Origin: an uncultured Eubacterium sp.
Lineage (GTDB): Bacteria; Bacillota; Clostridia; Lachnospirales; Lachnospiraceae
DNA: 64,000 nt
Assembly (NCBI GenBank): GCA_910586225.1
Contig: CAJUIL010000001.1
Coordinates: 62,001-126,000 of the forward strand
Direction of reading: 5' to 3'
Below are positions 17,887-27,308 of the stretch, piece by piece (position 1 is the first letter of the stretch; every line of letters starts with the position of its first letter). A model generated the notes under the pieces. The model had not been told where the DNA came from, did no database searches, and saw only the letters and a program-made list of their open reading frames with translations. The position numbers and the translations under genes are program-made.

Positions 17887-19355
17887 ATAATAATACAGAC
17901 CATTCCTCCGTTGGAATCATTGACAATTTTCTGCATCGTATCCTGCAGCTTCATCTGGCTTTCATCGTCCATCATAGAAATCTTATGGCTGATACCGTCC
18001 TCCATCAGCTCGCCGATCGTCTTGCCGAAAATATTGGTATTCCATACGCCCTCGGTGGAATTTTGCCCCTCCTTTATGTACTCCTTTAATCCCTGCGCCT
18101 GCTCCTCGCTGCCGACGATCGGCGCGATCTCTGTCTCGATATTGGCGCGTATCATATGAATGGACGGGGAAGAAGCTTTGATCTTTACTCCATACTGGCT
18201 GCCATGCTTAATAACCTCCGGCTCATCCAGTGCGATATCCGAAAGCTGCGGCGACACCACGCCATAGCCCTTCATGCGCACGGACTGCATTGCATCCGCC
18301 ACCTTATCGTATTCCTGCTTTTTCGCAGCCATTTCCCGTATCAGGCGTATCAGCTCGTACTCACCATGCACCTGCACGCCGGTCAGCTCCGAAATATTCT
18401 CATAATAATACTTCTGAGCGACCTCCATACGGATCTCCGCCGTACCATCCGACAGATTCATCTGCTCCAGCTTGATCTTTTCTAAATATTCGCCGTCCGG
18501 CTTAAATTCATAATTGCGCACATCCTTGACAAATGTGACCTCCTGCAGTATTTTCTTTGCATTTTCAATGACGTTCTTTTTCACCGGACGTTCCTGTCCG
18601 AGCAGATCTACCCACTTCGGCAAATAAAAGTTCATCCGTACAACTGGAAATTCATACAAGATCTGTTCTAAGATCTGGTTCACATCCTCCTTGCGCAGCT
18701 GCTCACAGTTGACGGGCATAACCGTAACCCCGTACTGTGCCTCCATCTGCTGCGCTGTCTGCCGCGCCTCGTCGCTATAAGGCTTTGCCGAATTTAACAG
18801 CATCAAGTAAGGCTTTCCGCTCTTTTTCAGCTCGTTTACCGTCTCCTGCGTCGGTTTTTGGTAATTTGCCGCCGGAATCTCTGTCACAGTACCGTCCGTC
18901 GTCACGACGATCCCGATCGTCGCATGGTCCTTGATCACCTTGCGCGTCCCGGTTTCAGCCGCCTGCGAAAACGGGATCTCCTGCTCTGACCAAGGCGTTT
19001 TTACCATTCGCTCCACACCGTTTTCCAAATGCCCGCTTGCCCCCTCAACCATATAGCCTACACAGTCGATCAGGCGCATCTTGACCCGGATATCGTCGGT
19101 CAGCCGGATCTCCGCCGCATCCTTTGGGATAAACTTCGGCTCGGTCGTCATGATCGTCTTGCCCTGCGCCGACTGCGGCAGCTCATCCCTTGTCCGCGCC
19201 CGGACATTCTCATCCTCGATATTCGGAATGACCATCTGTTCCATAAAGCGCTTGATAAATGTGGATTTCCCGGTACGCACCGCACCGACTACGCCCAGGT
19301 AGATCTCTCCGTTTGTTCTTGCCTGGATATCTTTATATAAATTGTACTGCTCCAT
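17883..19355 (-). CDS. spoIVA: Stage IV sporulation protein A (spore coat morphogenetic ATPase)
   Basis: SpoIVA hydrolyses ATP to polymerise on the forespore outer membrane and forms the base of the spore coat. The protein opens as the family does (MEQYNLYKDIQARTNGEIYL), with Walker A GAVRTGKST, and continues through the middle and C-terminal anchoring domains to the typical hydrophobic end (GGMVCIII). Length 490. The ATG at 19355 matches family N-termini; an in-frame TTG at 19376 would add seven residues. It is good evidence that the host is an endospore former. Confidence 0.96.
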   Translation of the reverse strand: MEQYNLYKDIQARTNGEIYLGVVGAVRTGKSTFIKRFMEQMVIPNIEDENVRARTRDELPQSAQGKTIMTTEPKFIPKDAAEIRLTDDIRVKMRLIDCVGYMVEGASGHLENGVERMVKTPWSEQEIPFSQAAETGTRKVIKDHATIGIVVTTDGTVTEIPAANYQKPTQETVNELKKSGKPYLMLLNSAKPYSDEARQTAQQMEAQYGVTVMPVNCEQLRKEDVNQILEQILYEFPVVRMNFYLPKWVDLLGQERPVKKNVIENAKKILQEVTFVKDVRNYEFKPDGEYLEKIKLEQMNLSDGTAEIRMEVAQKYYYENISELTGVQVHGEYELIRLIREMAAKKQEYDKVADAMQSVRMKGYGVVSPQLSDIALDEPEVIKHGSQYGVKIKASSPSIHMIRANIETEIAPIVGSEEQAQGLKEYIKEGQNSTEGVWNTNIFGKTIGELMEDGISHKISMMDDESQMKLQDTMQKIVNDSNGGMVCIII

Positions 19356-19426
19356 CCTCCCTGTCCTTCCTGCCAAAAATTCACTTTCTATACTTTATGT
19401 CATTGGACGGGAACTATGCCTATTTT

Positions 19427-20296
19427 TTATTTCCGCTCCTCTCTTTTTATAAAAGCGCCGAAATTCCCTCGCTTTCCCTTGCTCGCGCGATGGGAAAATA
19501 ATAGCGTCGGATTGCAGCACGTACATAGATTCGTAACTGCCAGATGATCTTCCAAGATCCCTGCTTCTTTTAATACGAGCTCGTTTGCCTTCCACAGATC
19601 CAGCTGGTATTTCCCAGCAGCTCCAGGTGCGCACAGACGTTCTTTTTCTGACGGAAATTCCGCCAGAAACTGCTGCGCCACATCCTCGCTCACCTCATAG
19701 CACGACTGGCAGATCGAAGGGCCGACCGCGCAATAAAGCTCTTCCGGCCTGCTGCCAAACGCCTCCTGCATCGCGCGCACCGTTGCAAGCCCCATACGCG
19801 CTACGGTCCCGCGCCAGCCCGAATGGCTGACGCCCACCGCCCCATGCACCGGATCCGCAAACAAAAGCGGCACACAGTCCGCAAAAAACGCCGCCAGCAC
19901 AACCCCCGGCTCATCTGTGATCAGCCCGTCGACATCCTGATAATCCCGTTTTCTTAAAATCCCTTTTCCGCAATCCTCACGCGTCACGACACGCACATGG
20001 TCCGTATGCGTCTGATCTGTCAAAACAAAATCTGCGACCTTCGCAGACAGCGAAATTGCCGTACGATGAAAATTCTCATCTACGGCAATTTCATCATCTC
20101 CTCTTGTATAGCTTAAGTTCAGCGTGGAAAACATTCCCTCGCTGACGCCGCCCGCACGCGTCGTAACCGCGTGTGTGACGTCTGCAAGCCGGTCAAACAA
20201 ATGGAATTTTAACAAAGGGACCCCGCCCTGCGGAGTGCTGTCGCTGATATAAAATACCTGTTTGTTATCTTTCCATTTAAAATCCTGTAAGTCCAT
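19427..20296 (-). CDS. pgeF: Purine nucleoside phosphorylase / polyphenol oxidase family protein (PgeF/YlmD)
   Basis: 289 residues of the LACC1/YlmD (DUF152) family, now known as adenosine/inosine phosphorylases and peptidoglycan-editing factors. Zinc ligands are visible in QTHTDHV, FADCVPLLFAD and VSHSGWRGT, and the C-terminal motif is CTCCNPTLLFSHRASKGKRG. It is complete. It is located just upstream of spoIVA at the end of the rplS-rbgA-rnhB gene string. Confidence 0.9.
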   Translation of the reverse strand: MDLQDFKWKDNKQVFYISDSTPQGGVPLLKFHLFDRLADVTHAVTTRAGGVSEGMFSTLNLSYTRGDDEIAVDENFHRTAISLSAKVADFVLTDQTHTDHVRVVTREDCGKGILRKRDYQDVDGLITDEPGVVLAAFFADCVPLLFADPVHGAVGVSHSGWRGTVARMGLATVRAMQEAFGSRPEELYCAVGPSICQSCYEVSEDVAQQFLAEFPSEKERLCAPGAAGKYQLDLWKANELVLKEAGILEDHLAVTNLCTCCNPTLLFSHRASKGKRGNFGAFIKREERK

Positions 20297-20332
20297 ATAC
20301 CCTCCTATGCCGCCTTATCTTAGATCCGAATA

Positions 20333-20692
20333 TCACCAGCCCACATAATCAAACGCATTTTTGATCACAAGCCATTCCCCCTGCCTGCAGGCCGCAACGT
20401 CAAACCTGCACGCCTGCTGTGCGGAAATGCCCCGCTTCATGCAATAATATGCGGCTGTCCTGCTGATCTTGCGCTGCTTGCGCAGATCCACCGCCTCCTG
20501 CGGCTCTCCGCTCTGTCGGCTGCTGCGGTATTTTACTTCTACAAATACCAGATACCCGTCCTCTTTTGCGATCAGATCGATCTCTCCTTGCCTGCAGCGA
20601 AAATTTAGCTCCACGATCTGGTAGCCAAGCGTTTCAAGATACTGCGCCGCCTTTTTCTCATAATCCGTACCGACCGCCCGATGGTTGCTCAT
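20333..20692 (-). CDS. YraN family endonuclease-like protein (UPF0102)
   Basis: 119 residues with the Holliday-junction-resolvase-like fold: GYQIVELNFRCRQGEIDLIA, then YLVFVEVKYR, giving the restriction-nuclease-type catalytic Asp and Glu-x-Lys. Its start overlaps the end of the FlhB-like gene by four bases, so the two are translationally coupled. The function of this family in cells remains unsettled. Confidence 0.9.
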   Translation of the reverse strand: MSNHRAVGTDYEKKAAQYLETLGYQIVELNFRCRQGEIDLIAKEDGYLVFVEVKYRSSRQSGEPQEAVDLRKQRKISRTAAYYCMKRGISAQQACRFDVAACRQGEWLVIKNAFDYVGW

Positions 20693-20985
20693 TTTTTATA
20701 ATCTCCCAGCTTTTGGCGTAGTTTATCCATATCATTTACAAATACCAGTATCTCCGCTACAACCTGATACAGCTCCGGCGGTATCATATCCCCGATCTCC
20801 AGACGGGACAGCGTATCCGCCAGCTTATCATCCTGGTAGGTCGGGACGTCCGCCTCTTTTGCGGCGTCGATGATCTTTTCCGCCAGCGCGCCTTTTCCGG
20901 TCGCAAGTATTTTCGGCGCGTGTTCACCAGGCTCATACGCGAGTGCAACAGCGGTTTTTGGTCTTTCCCCTTTTTTCTGTGCCAA
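20689..20985 (-). CDS. FlhB C-terminal-domain-like protein (YlqH type)
   Basis: 98 residues resembling only the cytoplasmic C-terminal domain of FlhB/EscU export-gate proteins: TAVALAYEPGEHAPKILATG and later DDKLADTLSRLEIGDMIPPE. The self-cleaving NPTH loop and the membrane part of full FlhB are missing. In Bacillus subtilis the equivalent YlqH sits in the same place after YlqG and RnhB. It could modulate the flagellar export gate or be a relic; this is unresolved. Confidence 0.83.
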   Translation of the reverse strand: MAQKKGERPKTAVALAYEPGEHAPKILATGKGALAEKIIDAAKEADVPTYQDDKLADTLSRLEIGDMIPPELYQVVAEILVFVNDMDKLRQKLGDYKK

Positions 20986-21016
20986 TGCCTTCCTCCTTTA
21001 TCCCTTTCTTTATCGA

Positions 21017-22813
21017 TCATGCCCGCACATCAAAAGAATACCTGTGCACCATTCCTTTTGAAGCCGCTGTAGCAGGCTGGCTCTTCTGAAGGAAGTCCCT
21101 TACAAAATCAACCTTCTCCTTACGGCTTTCTAACGTAACCCGGCAGTTATAGCCAAGCTTTTGCAGCCGCTCCTCCAGCTGCGGCAAATGCGCTTCGATC
21201 AGGTCGTAAGCTGCGTCGTTCTCCAGATAAAACTTTGTGCTGACATTGTTATCCAGCATCTTGATCGAAACATCCGTCGTTCCCAAGTTTTCCAGCTCCA
21301 GATGTAAAAATGCAGACAATTCGCCTTCCTTCTTTTTGAGATTGCGCTTGTTCGTATATACATAAAGATCACTGTGCGCATTTTGGTTTGCCATTTTCAG
21401 CGGGATCTGTACATACGTGTACGCCTGGTTAATCTGATTCATAAACTCAATATTGTCACGTACCTGCGACGCCGCCTGCGACAGCTGGCCCGTATTCATA
21501 CCAGTCTGCCTTGCCAGCTGCTCCAGCTGGCCCATCTGACGGTCCAGCCTTTGATACAGCTCTTCGACCTTATGCTCTGTCTTTAGCTCCTGTGGATGCA
21601 CCGTCCACTGATCCTTCATCACATCTCGCAGCAATGCCTGATATTCCCTGCCGGAAAACAGCTTGCCGAGCGCAGCTTTGTCCATCGTCGGCTGCTGTGA
21701 CAGCTCCTTTGCCAGCGTATCCAAAAATTCCCCTGCTGTCAGCCTTGTATCCAGCTTTAACCCATCCGCTTTTGGAAACAGTTCTTTTAACTGTGCTTCC
21801 AGCTGGGCGGACTGGCGGGCGCTCAAAAGCTCTGACAACGGGCGCGGCTTGTTGTCTGCCTGCTGCGCCGCCTGACTGTCCGGCTGGATCTCTTCCATCC
21901 CAATCGTCTGAGCGTTTGCCGCTGCTTTTATCTGCGCGGGACCCGCTTTTGTATCCAAAGCGGGTCCTGTCTGCGCCGCTGCCTCCTGCGTAACCGCCGC
22001 GGACTCTGTCTGCGCAGGCGCCGTCTGGCCATCCGCCGGGACAAGCGGCATTTCCTGTCCGTCCGCCTGCTTGATCAGCGCCGGATCCAAAAACAGCCGG
22101 GCGCCGCCCGCCGCCCTGGCGTCTCCATTTAAGATCGCTAACACCTGCTGGTTCAGCTGCAGCAGATCCGACGCCCCGCCGGGCGCCTTGGCATAGACCT
22201 CTGTAAGCCCATCCATCACCCGGTTCATTTCACCCAGCATGGAATGGCGGTCATTCTGGTAATTCTCAAACTGCGCGATCATCTGGTCATTGACCGGAAT
22301 GCCAAGCTTCATCATCGTTACCGCCGTATCCAGCGACACGTACGGATTCTGTATCAGCGTATGGCGCATGGATGCTAGCGACTGACGGTCGATCGGCAGC
22401 CCTTCCTGCATCATGCGGTTGACCATATCCATCGTATCCTTTGTCATTTCCATGCCCGCCGCATCCAGCGCCTTTTGGATCGTCGGATTAAACGCCTGAC
22501 CTCCCATATAAGGTTTAATTGCGATCGTATTCCCATCATTGGATTTTACTTGGAAAAATACAGACTGCCCCAGCATCAGATCCATACTGCCCTCAAGCCG
22601 CGCGGCGATCGTCTGTCCGTTGCTAAGCCCCAGCAATACCTTAGAGCCGTCGATCGAATTAATACTTCCCTCAAACACTGACCCAGCCTGCATTTCGGTC
22701 AGCTCTGACACCAGGCTTTGCACCGCCTGCGTCCCTGCCTTTGGCGATGACGCCTGCACCGGCGCATTCGCCAGCGAATTTGCATACTGTCCTAAATAAT
22801 CCGCAATCTGCAT
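21017..22813 (-). CDS. FliK-like hook-length-control-domain protein (YlqG type)
   Basis: 598 residues. The N-terminal part (about 40-105) has a beta-rich domain (GSVFEGSINSIDGSKVLLGL). The middle (about 240-345) is Ala/Gln/Pro-rich. The C-terminal 130 residues look like the FliK substrate-specificity domain: FLHLELENLGTTDVSIKMLD and LPQLEERLQKLGYNCRVTLE. The ATG at 22813 follows AGGAGG at six bases. Its partner, the FlhB-like protein, is next. True FliK-FlhB pairs switch export specificity, so this may be a parallel or regulatory pair. Confidence 0.82.
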   Translation of the reverse strand: MQIADYLGQYANSLANAPVQASSPKAGTQAVQSLVSELTEMQAGSVFEGSINSIDGSKVLLGLSNGQTIAARLEGSMDLMLGQSVFFQVKSNDGNTIAIKPYMGGQAFNPTIQKALDAAGMEMTKDTMDMVNRMMQEGLPIDRQSLASMRHTLIQNPYVSLDTAVTMMKLGIPVNDQMIAQFENYQNDRHSMLGEMNRVMDGLTEVYAKAPGGASDLLQLNQQVLAILNGDARAAGGARLFLDPALIKQADGQEMPLVPADGQTAPAQTESAAVTQEAAAQTGPALDTKAGPAQIKAAANAQTIGMEEIQPDSQAAQQADNKPRPLSELLSARQSAQLEAQLKELFPKADGLKLDTRLTAGEFLDTLAKELSQQPTMDKAALGKLFSGREYQALLRDVMKDQWTVHPQELKTEHKVEELYQRLDRQMGQLEQLARQTGMNTGQLSQAASQVRDNIEFMNQINQAYTYVQIPLKMANQNAHSDLYVYTNKRNLKKKEGELSAFLHLELENLGTTDVSIKMLDNNVSTKFYLENDAAYDLIEAHLPQLEERLQKLGYNCRVTLESRKEKVDFVRDFLQKSQPATAASKGMVHRYSFDVRA

Positions 22814-22824
22814 ATCCTTCCTCC

Positions 22825-23619
22825 TCACCTATGACTGGATCTTGATAGCTGTTCGTGTGAAACAAACGATGTAATAAAGCTTCTTCTATGTATCTCGCAA
22901 GGGCCAAGCTGCTTAAGCGCCTGGATATGTTCCTTTGTCCCATATCCCTTATGCGAAGCAAAGCCATAGCCCGGATAAATGTCCGCATACTGCTCCATCA
23001 TATGATCCCTTGTCACCTTTGCCAAAATACTAGCCGCCGCGATCGAGACGCTTTTTGCATCCCCCTTGACAATGGGCACCTGTCTGGCCTTAACGTCTGG
23101 AATCGTAACAGCATCGTTTAACAATATATCGGGTAATATGCCCAGATTATTAACAGCTTCCCGCATCGCCTCATACGTCGCCTGTAAAATATTGATCTCA
23201 TCAATACGCTGCGCAGATACGATCCCGATTCCTGCCGCCTGCGCCTGCTCCATAATGACATCAAACAGCTCCTCGCGGAGCTTTGCGGAAAGCTGCTTGG
23301 AATCATTCAAATATAAAATCTCACAGTCCGCGGGAAGGATCACCGCCCCGGCCACCACAGGGCCAGCCAAAGGGCCTCTGCCCGCTTCATCCACCCCGCA
23401 CACCACGCCGTATGATAAATATTCGCGCTCATATGCGCCCATCTCATAAAGACGCTGCTTTTCCTGGCGTATCCGCTCTATTTTTTTACGCGCCTGCGCT
23501 ACGAGCTTTTGCACACCGTCCCTAGCATCCGTTTCATATGCGCAGACAAAAGCAGGCAGCGTCTTTATCTGAGCTGCCTGGTATTCCTTGCGTATTTGTG
23601 CGATTGTCTTTTGTGCCAT
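22825..23619 (-). CDS. rnhB: Ribonuclease HII
   Basis: Cleaves RNA in RNA-DNA hybrids and initiates ribonucleotide excision. The catalytic motif GVDEAGRGPLAGPVVAGAVI (Asp-Glu-Gly, about residue 80), LNDSKQLS and ASILAKVTRD are all present. There is an N-terminal extension of about 70 residues found in the Firmicutes RnhB branch. The ATG at 23619 follows AAGGAG at seven bases. Part of the rplS-lepB-rbgA-lepB-rnhB string. Confidence 0.95.
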   Translation of the reverse strand: MAQKTIAQIRKEYQAAQIKTLPAFVCAYETDARDGVQKLVAQARKKIERIRQEKQRLYEMGAYEREYLSYGVVCGVDEAGRGPLAGPVVAGAVILPADCEILYLNDSKQLSAKLREELFDVIMEQAQAAGIGIVSAQRIDEINILQATYEAMREAVNNLGILPDILLNDAVTIPDVKARQVPIVKGDAKSVSIAAASILAKVTRDHMMEQYADIYPGYGFASHKGYGTKEHIQALKQLGPCEIHRRSFITSFVSHEQLSRSSHR

Positions 23620-23630
23620 ATCTGTTCTCC

Positions 23631-24179
23631 TTATTGAATCCACCCTGCAGAGGAAAACGGATAGATCCGTAAAAATACTTTTCCGATGATCTCCGGCCGC
23701 CGGACCAGCCCGACCGCGGAAAATCTGCTGTCCACGCTGTCGTTGCGGTTATCACCAAGTACAAAATATTCGTCCTCGGCAAGTATCCGCGGCGTAACCG
23801 CATATCCCGGCTGGCGTATCGGCTCTGCTCCGTAATCCTCCTTTAATGCCTCGTCATTGATAAAAATTGTCCCATTCCTATCGATACGCACTTTTTCACC
23901 CGGAAGTCCGATAATGCGCTTGACGTAATACGTATCCTGCTCATAACGGTACGGAAACGCGATCACATCAAAACGCTGCGGTTCCTTGAAACGGTACGTC
24001 AGCTTGTCCACCAACACCTGGTCCCCGTCAAAAAGGGTCGCCTGCATAGACTGCCCCTCAACCTGCGTACGCTGCAGCGCATAATGAACAAGCACGTACG
24101 TACAGCCCATTACGATCGCCAAATAAAAGCACAGGCTAAAGATTTCCTTCCATATGGCCCGCATCGTCCTGTCTTTCAT
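23631..24179 (-). CDS. lepB: Signal peptidase I (first of two)
   Basis: 182 residues. A single N-terminal membrane helix (about 15-35) is followed by the catalytic Ser in QVEGQSMQATL (near 43) and Lys in YYVKRIIGLPGEKV (near 88), then LGDNRNDSVDSRFSAVG. It removes signal peptides on the outer face of the membrane. A second paralogue lies 1.1 kb upstream in the same gene string, with RbgA between them; their substrate split is unknown. Confidence 0.93.
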   Translation of the reverse strand: MKDRTMRAIWKEIFSLCFYLAIVMGCTYVLVHYALQRTQVEGQSMQATLFDGDQVLVDKLTYRFKEPQRFDVIAFPYRYEQDTYYVKRIIGLPGEKVRIDRNGTIFINDEALKEDYGAEPIRQPGYAVTPRILAEDEYFVLGDNRNDSVDSRFSAVGLVRRPEIIGKVFLRIYPFSSAGWIQ

Positions 24180-24236
24180 ATAACATCAACTCCGTCACTA
24201 TTTATCAAAGCCTGAGCCTGTCCGCAAGAGGGACTG

Positions 24237-25082
24237 TTACACCGGCGGCAGCTCGATCGTGATCCTGCCCAGCTTTCCGCTGCGGAAATCATCCGACAGT
24301 AAGACCGCCGCCTTCCCACAGTCCAGTTCCCCGCCCTTTTTCAGGCAGCCGCGGCTTTCTGCCAGCTTCTCTAACACCTTTACCGGCTCCGCCTCCTCTG
24401 TAAGGTTATACCTTTTTGCCAAAAGCCCAGGATATGTCTGTGTAAGCTCCCCAATGAGCGACACCGCGACCTCATCCCGGTCCAAAAGCTCATCCTTGAT
24501 AGAGCCGATATAAGCCAAATGCAGGCCAATTCGCTGGTCCTCAAATTTCGGCCATAAAATTCCCGGCGTATCCAAAAGCTCTACGTTTTTATTCAGACGG
24601 ATCCATTGCTTTCCTTTTGTAACGCCTGGCTTATTCCCTGTTTTTGCACACGCTTTTCCTGCAAAGGAATTGATAAACGTCGATTTTCCCACGTTCGGAA
24701 TGCCTGCTACCATCGCGCGTACCGGACGGTTTAAAATCCCGCGCCTGCGATTTTTTTCCAGCTTTTCCTTACACGCTTCCTGTATCACGTCCTGCACCTG
24801 CTTCATGCCCGCGCGATTCCGCGCGTCCAGACGTACCGCGTAAATGCCCTGTTTTTTATAATATTCACACCATGCCTCGTTTTTTGCTTCATCGGCAAGG
24901 TCCGCCTTGTTCAGCAAAACGAGCCTGGACTTGTTTTGTCCGAGTACATCGATATCCGGATTGTGGCTGCTGAGCGGGATCCTCGCATCCACAAGCTCGA
25001 TCACCAGATCTACCAGCTTGATATCCTCCTGCATCTGCCGTTTTGCTTTGGTCATGTGACCGGGGTACCATTGATACTGCAT
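24237..25082 (-). CDS. rbgA: Ribosome biogenesis GTPase RbgA (YlqF)
   Basis: Circularly permuted GTPase required for late 50S assembly. The G motifs appear in the order G4 (LNKADLAD, near 57), G1 (AGIPNVGKSTFINS, near 125), G3 (LLDTPGILWP, near 172), diagnostic for this family. The N-terminal MQYQWYPGHMTKAKRQM is typical. Length 281. It sits between two lepB genes downstream of rplS; RbgA acts on the same subunit as L19. Confidence 0.95.
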   Translation of the reverse strand: MQYQWYPGHMTKAKRQMQEDIKLVDLVIELVDARIPLSSHNPDIDVLGQNKSRLVLLNKADLADEAKNEAWCEYYKKQGIYAVRLDARNRAGMKQVQDVIQEACKEKLEKNRRRGILNRPVRAMVAGIPNVGKSTFINSFAGKACAKTGNKPGVTKGKQWIRLNKNVELLDTPGILWPKFEDQRIGLHLAYIGSIKDELLDRDEVAVSLIGELTQTYPGLLAKRYNLTEEAEPVKVLEKLAESRGCLKKGGELDCGKAAVLLSDDFRSGKLGRITIELPPV

Positions 25083-25106
25083 ATCCTATCCCTTCCATTT
25101 GTCCAT

Positions 25107-25694
25107 CTATTTGATAAATCCCAGCTTTTCACGCGGCGACAGAACAAACCATGCTTTTCCGATAATGTAAGACTCCCTGATATTGCCGATATTGGCAAAG
25201 CGGCTGTCCTCACTGTTGCCGCGGTTGTCGCCCAGTACAAAGTACTCGTCCTCAGAAAGCGTGATCTCATTTTCTGCAATACCTGCATCCTCAATACGGG
25301 ACGTTTCGATCTCCTCTATAAACTCTTCGCCGTTAACATAAATACTGCCGCCCCGGATCTGTACGGTATCGCCGGGCACACCAATGACCCGCTTCAGATA
25401 ATAATGCGTATTTGTGTTGCCGTTTGGAAGAAACGCGATCACATCCCCGGCCTTCGGCGATATAAATTTGTAAAAAAACCGGTCGATCAGCACTTCATCC
25501 CCGTCCTCCAGCTGCGGCGACATCGAAGGCCCCACGACGGTCGAACGTACGCCAAAAAAATAGGTAAAGACAATCGCGATCGCAATCGTGATCGCAATCT
25601 CCACTATCCAGATAACCATTTCCTGAAAAACGGACAGATTGATCTTACGTTCCTTTTTCCGCCCAAACTGAAGTCCTTTGACTCGTCTTCCCAT
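25107..25694 (-). CDS. lepB: Signal peptidase I (second of two)
   Basis: 195 residues with a basic N-terminus, one membrane helix (about 20-45), catalytic Ser in VVGPSMSPQLEDGDEVLIDR and Lys in YYLKRVIGVPGDTV, then FVLGDNRGNSEDSRFANIG. It is complete. Transcribed after rplS past a terminator at 25729-25755, so its expression may be partly uncoupled from L19. Confidence 0.94.
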   Translation of the reverse strand: MGRRVKGLQFGRKKERKINLSVFQEMVIWIVEIAITIAIAIVFTYFFGVRSTVVGPSMSPQLEDGDEVLIDRFFYKFISPKAGDVIAFLPNGNTNTHYYLKRVIGVPGDTVQIRGGSIYVNGEEFIEEIETSRIEDAGIAENEITLSEDEYFVLGDNRGNSEDSRFANIGNIRESYIIGKAWFVLSPREKLGFIK

Positions 25695-25724
25695 TTTTCC
25701 TTCCTTTTATTTATATTGTTTTTC

Positions 25725-25755
25725 AAAAAAAGAGACAATGTAAAATTGTCTCTTT
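25725..25755 (-). terminator. Terminator after rplS
   Basis: AAAGAGACAAT and its complement ATTGTCTCTTT flank a five-base loop, and seven T follow on the minus strand. It lies directly between the rplS stop and lepB. Confidence 0.85.
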
Positions 25756-25763
25756 CTGCAAAA

Positions 25764-26117
25764 TTATTTTACTAACTCCTTAACCTTCGCACGCTTGCCG
25801 ACACGTCCTCTTAAGTAGTTTAATTTCGCCCGTCTTACTTTACCGTAGCGGACAATCTCTACTTTTTCCACGTTCGGGGAATGTAACGGCCAAGTCTTTT
25901 CCACGCCTACGCCATTGGATAATTTTCTGACTGTAAAAGTCTCTCGGTTGCTGGAACCCTGTCTCTTTAACACGATCCCCTCAAACACCTGGATTCTTTC
26001 ACGGTTTCCTTCCACGATCTTACCATATACCTTTACGGTATCGCCTACATGAAATTCTGAAACAGTTTCCTTCATCTGTTCTGCTTCAATCTTTTTCATA
26101 ATGTCTGATGCATTCAT
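25764..26117 (-). CDS. rplS: 50S ribosomal protein L19
   Basis: 117 residues, the usual size. L19 lies at the 30S-50S interface. Family motifs are FHVGDTVKVYGKIVEGNRER, FEGIVLKRQG, and the C-terminal RRAKLNYLRGRVGKRAKVKE. AGGAGGT precedes the ATG. It has its own promoter and terminator, so it is at least partly monocistronic here; trmD and rimM, frequent partners, are not in the window. Confidence 0.97.
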   Translation of the reverse strand: MNASDIMKKIEAEQMKETVSEFHVGDTVKVYGKIVEGNRERIQVFEGIVLKRQGSSNRETFTVRKLSNGVGVEKTWPLHSPNVEKVEIVRYGKVRRAKLNYLRGRVGKRAKVKELVK

Positions 26118-26196
26118 TTTTGTAACCTCCTGTTTATTTTGATGTTCTTAATACCAGATCGTACCAGAGGACCATCGCATTTTCCACAACAAATCT

Positions 26197-26225
26197 AACT
26201 TATCACAACCTTGGACCCAATGCAA
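26197..26225 (-). promoter_or_regulatory. Sigma-A promoter of rplS
   Basis: On the minus strand TTGCAT (26220-26225), 17-base spacer, TAAGTT (26197-26202). It leaves a leader of about 75 bases before the L19 ATG. Confidence 0.6.
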
Positions 26226-26252
26226 GTATTTTTTACATTATTTTATGGTTTT

Positions 26253-27296
26253 CTACCACATTTCCTGTACTTCCTCCAAGCTCCAGGTTGCTGCAAACAG
26301 CTCTGCATCAAGCTGTGTGACATCTGCATCCACAGGCTCCTGGATCAGGCACACCTTAAGAGGCAGGCCGTGCGCTCCAAGCTGTTTTTCTTTGCCTTTC
26401 GTACCAAACAACGTCACGGTCGCGCTTCCCTGCTGGCTATTTGGCATACTGTCCAGGTAACGCCGCATATAAAACTGCAGATTAACAGCAAGCGTACACT
26501 CGTATTCCACAACTACGAAATACTTACCGCGCGGGCAGCTATGCTCCAGCGCTTCCATACTGTTTGCCCGCATCTGCGCGAGCTCTTCTTTCGAGAGCAG
26601 CTTCTCAGCCTCTTTTAGATTCTGTTCCTGCCCTTCCCAAACGTCCTCCAAAACGACATTGTTGATATAGCAGATCCCCTCCTGCCTGCTGCCGTCCTCC
26701 TTTTGGATCGTAAACGAAAGTTCCGTCTGCGCGCTGCCAACGGTCAGGCTGACTGGCTGCTCCAAAAGCGAGCTGCATGACTTTGCCCCCAAGCTGACCG
26801 AAATCTTAGTATTTTTCAGATCCGGCAGCGTCTCTGATGGACAGGTAAAGCTGCAGCTTAACAGAAGCAGCTGCTCCCACTTCAGTTTCAAGAATGGGTG
26901 GCCCTGCGGCAGCTGCCAGCCGGCTTCCATCAGCTTTACTACCCTGATCACCCAGTCCAAATCTTCCATGCGCAATGCGCCTCTCATTTGCGATCCGTTT
27001 GCTTCCAAAACGAGGCCGTCTGCCTCGATCTTTTGGATACTGCGATAATCCTGCATCACAAACGATTTAAAAAGCTCTCTGGGAGTCTGTCCAATCCCCT
27101 TCAGCATTTGTGCTATTCCATTTTCGGCCTTGTTTTCCTGCGCCTGTTCCAATATAAAAAGCTGCGCTTCCTCGCCAAGCTTTACCATGGCTATCAGATG
27201 CAGCAGCTTTCCTTCTGACCATACGTCTCTGCCGATCACGCTGATCTTTTCATACTGCTGGCTCTGCAATAAATTTGTCAATATCTCAAACTCCAT
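26253..27296 (-). CDS. Conserved hypothetical protein
   Basis: 347 residues, soluble, not recognised. The N-terminal third looks helical (LTNLLQSQQYEKISVIGRDV), the middle is beta-rich (TKISVSLGAKSCSSLLEQPV and ELSFTIQKEDGSRQEGICYI), and the end returns to mixed secondary structure. No catalytic motif or membrane segment was found. It follows the MATE exporter gene's opposite end (12 bases upstream of MATE's stop), so both probably read in one leftward transcript with MATE downstream... the order on the minus strand is MATE first, then this gene. Confidence 0.7.
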   Translation of the reverse strand: MEFEILTNLLQSQQYEKISVIGRDVWSEGKLLHLIAMVKLGEEAQLFILEQAQENKAENGIAQMLKGIGQTPRELFKSFVMQDYRSIQKIEADGLVLEANGSQMRGALRMEDLDWVIRVVKLMEAGWQLPQGHPFLKLKWEQLLLLSCSFTCPSETLPDLKNTKISVSLGAKSCSSLLEQPVSLTVGSAQTELSFTIQKEDGSRQEGICYINNVVLEDVWEGQEQNLKEAEKLLSKEELAQMRANSMEALEHSCPRGKYFVVVEYECTLAVNLQFYMRRYLDSMPNSQQGSATVTLFGTKGKEKQLGAHGLPLKVCLIQEPVDADVTQLDAELFAATWSLEEVQEMW

Positions 27297-27308
27297 GCCA
27301 CTCTCCCC

